Assembly (NCBI RefSeq): GCF_000316665.1
Contig: NC_019678.1
Coordinates: 8,341,001 to 8,405,000, forward strand
Direction: 5' to 3'
DNA from: Rivularia sp. PCC 7116
Lineage (GTDB): Bacteria; Cyanobacteriota; Cyanobacteriia; Cyanobacteriales; Nostocaceae
Length of the DNA stretch: 64,000 nt
Part shown: piece after piece, positions 63,227 through 64,000 of the stretch
Position numbering within the stretch: the first letter of the stretch is position 1
How the letters are laid out: each line of letters begins with the position of its first letter
Translations under genes and position numbers: made by a program
The notes under the pieces: generated by a model
Databases searched by the model: none
Told to the model about the DNA's origin: nothing
Seen by the model: the letters and a program-made list of their open reading frames with translations, nothing else

Positions 63227-64000
63227 ATGAGTTTTTGTATAAATCCTAATTGCCCAAAACCCAATGATAATTCTGACAATATCCTTTTTTGTTTGGGATG
63301 CGGTTCGGAATTATTGCTGCAAGGACGTTACAAGGTTGTTAAGTATTTGGGAGGTGGGGGTTTTGGTAAGACTTATGAAATCAAAGAACGCAACGCTACA
63401 TCAAAAGTTCTGAAAATTCTCCATAATAATTTTCCCAAAGCAATCGAATTATTTCAACGGGAAGCAGAAGTTTTATGTCAATTAAATCATCACGGAATTC
63501 CCCAAGTTGAAGACGATGGATATTTTATTTATCATCCCCGCAACAGTCAGGAGCCTTTGCACTGTTTGGTAATGGAAAAAATCGAGGGGATGGATTTGTA
63601 TGAATACATAAAACAGCGAGAATATCGTCCGATTGATGAAAGAATGGCGATGCAGTGGTTGCAAGAACTGACGATTATTCTGCAACAAGTTCACAATCAA
63701 AACTTTTTTCATCGCGATATCAAACCACCTAACGTTATGTTAAGGGCTGAAGGTGGTTTAGCACTGATTGATTTTGGTACGGCACGAGTAGTTACAGATA
63801 CTTACTGGCAAGCACAGGCTCAAGGGAAGGTGACGGGAATAATTTCGGCTGGATACACCCCACCGGAGCAAATGAACGGTCAAGCGATGCAGCAATCGGA
63901 TTTTTTCGCTTTAGGACGCACGTTCGTTTATTTACTTACCGCAAAAGACCCCAATCAATTTTATAATCCTCAAACGGATGAATTATTGTGGCGCGATGCA
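63227..64000 (+). CDS. Ser/Thr protein kinase with N-terminal zinc-ribbon-like motif (3' end outside window)
   Basis: 258 codons are present and the frame is open at the window end. The N-terminus CINPNCPKPN and FCLGCGS is the double CxxC zinc-ribbon typical of cyanobacterial Pkn kinases. Kinase motifs: GGGGFGKTY loop, Lys in VLKIL, HRDIKPPNVM catalytic loop, IDFGTAR activation-loop start, and GYTPPEQ. It should phosphorylate Ser/Thr of unknown targets; any C-terminal sensor (often repeats) is not in view. Confidence 0.9.
   Translation, partial: MSFCINPNCPKPNDNSDNILFCLGCGSELLLQGRYKVVKYLGGGGFGKTYEIKERNATSKVLKILHNNFPKAIELFQREAEVLCQLNHHGIPQVEDDGYFIYHPRNSQEPLHCLVMEKIEGMDLYEYIKQREYRPIDERMAMQWLQELTIILQQVHNQNFFHRDIKPPNVMLRAEGGLALIDFGTARVVTDTYWQAQAQGKVTGIISAGYTPPEQMNGQAMQQSDFFALGRTFVYLLTAKDPNQFYNPQTDELLWRDA

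Overview
The window comes from a cyanobacterium, most likely a filamentous Nostocales-type genome (Rivularia/Calothrix/Nostoc-like). The reasons are low G+C, scattered HIP1 octamers (GCGATCGC, for example near 5110, 9488, 18442, 20345 and 57590), many short tandem heptamer repeats between genes (CTAACAA, GTTCACT and CCCAATG types), SLH-containing OprB-type porins, a Ycf51 protein, a KGK-domain relic, a Mo-nitrogenase C-terminal protein and several cyanobacterium-specific small families. It is a chromosomal housekeeping and accessory mosaic. I see no rRNA, no CRISPR array and no intact transposase; there is one tRNA, Arg(UCU).

Layout. 1-8.4 kb: membrane proteins, an NfeD-like plus two SPFH/flotillin genes, a lipoprotein and a stand-alone T4 Rnl1-type RNA ligase. 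8.7-13.6 kb: a phosphorelay cluster (GAF kinase, hybrid kinase, single-domain receiver). 13.6-15.7 kb: an FAD oxidoreductase/2-oxoglutarate oxygenase pair. 16-28 kb: a broken KGK gene, then ychF, an Orn/Lys/Arg-type decarboxylase, glk, a histidine phosphatase, a penicillin-acylase-family hydrolase, a porin and a metallophosphoesterase. 29.7-31.8 kb: a tight three-gene cassette ending in a PD-(D/E)XK-like nuclease, the best candidate here for an undescribed (possibly defence) system. 32.6-36.6 kb: a macro-SLOG-receiver fusion downstream of a small GIY-YIG-like gene, then a P450/TetR pair with a candidate operator. 36.8-49.6 kb: SLH protein, dCache kinase, tRNA, cutA, ADP-ribosylglycohydrolase, a candidate small RNA with its own promoter and terminator, a glycosyltransferase and Ycf51.

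50-57 kb: a metal-dependent dehydrogenase and an aminotransferase whose stop overlaps arsR, then an arsenic locus (arsR, aquaporin, arsH, arsC) with no ArsB or Acr3 pump. The promoter between arsR and the aquaporin gene carries an ArsR-type inverted repeat exactly between its -35 and -10 boxes. 57-64 kb: small accessory genes and debris (Uma2, DUF433, stand-alone EAD1-like protein, broken higA), with a photolyase split into an N-terminal domain gene (57.0-57.4 kb) and an FAD-domain gene (61.3-62.2 kb), then an L,D-transpeptidase and the start of a Ser/Thr kinase that leaves the window.

Repeats explain most gene-free DNA. Two copies of one MITE-like element (1043-1171 and 60878-61106) share terminal inverted repeats and each sits between its own 8-9 bp direct repeats, showing real insertion. 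Function calls come from reading motifs by eye; no searches were run.
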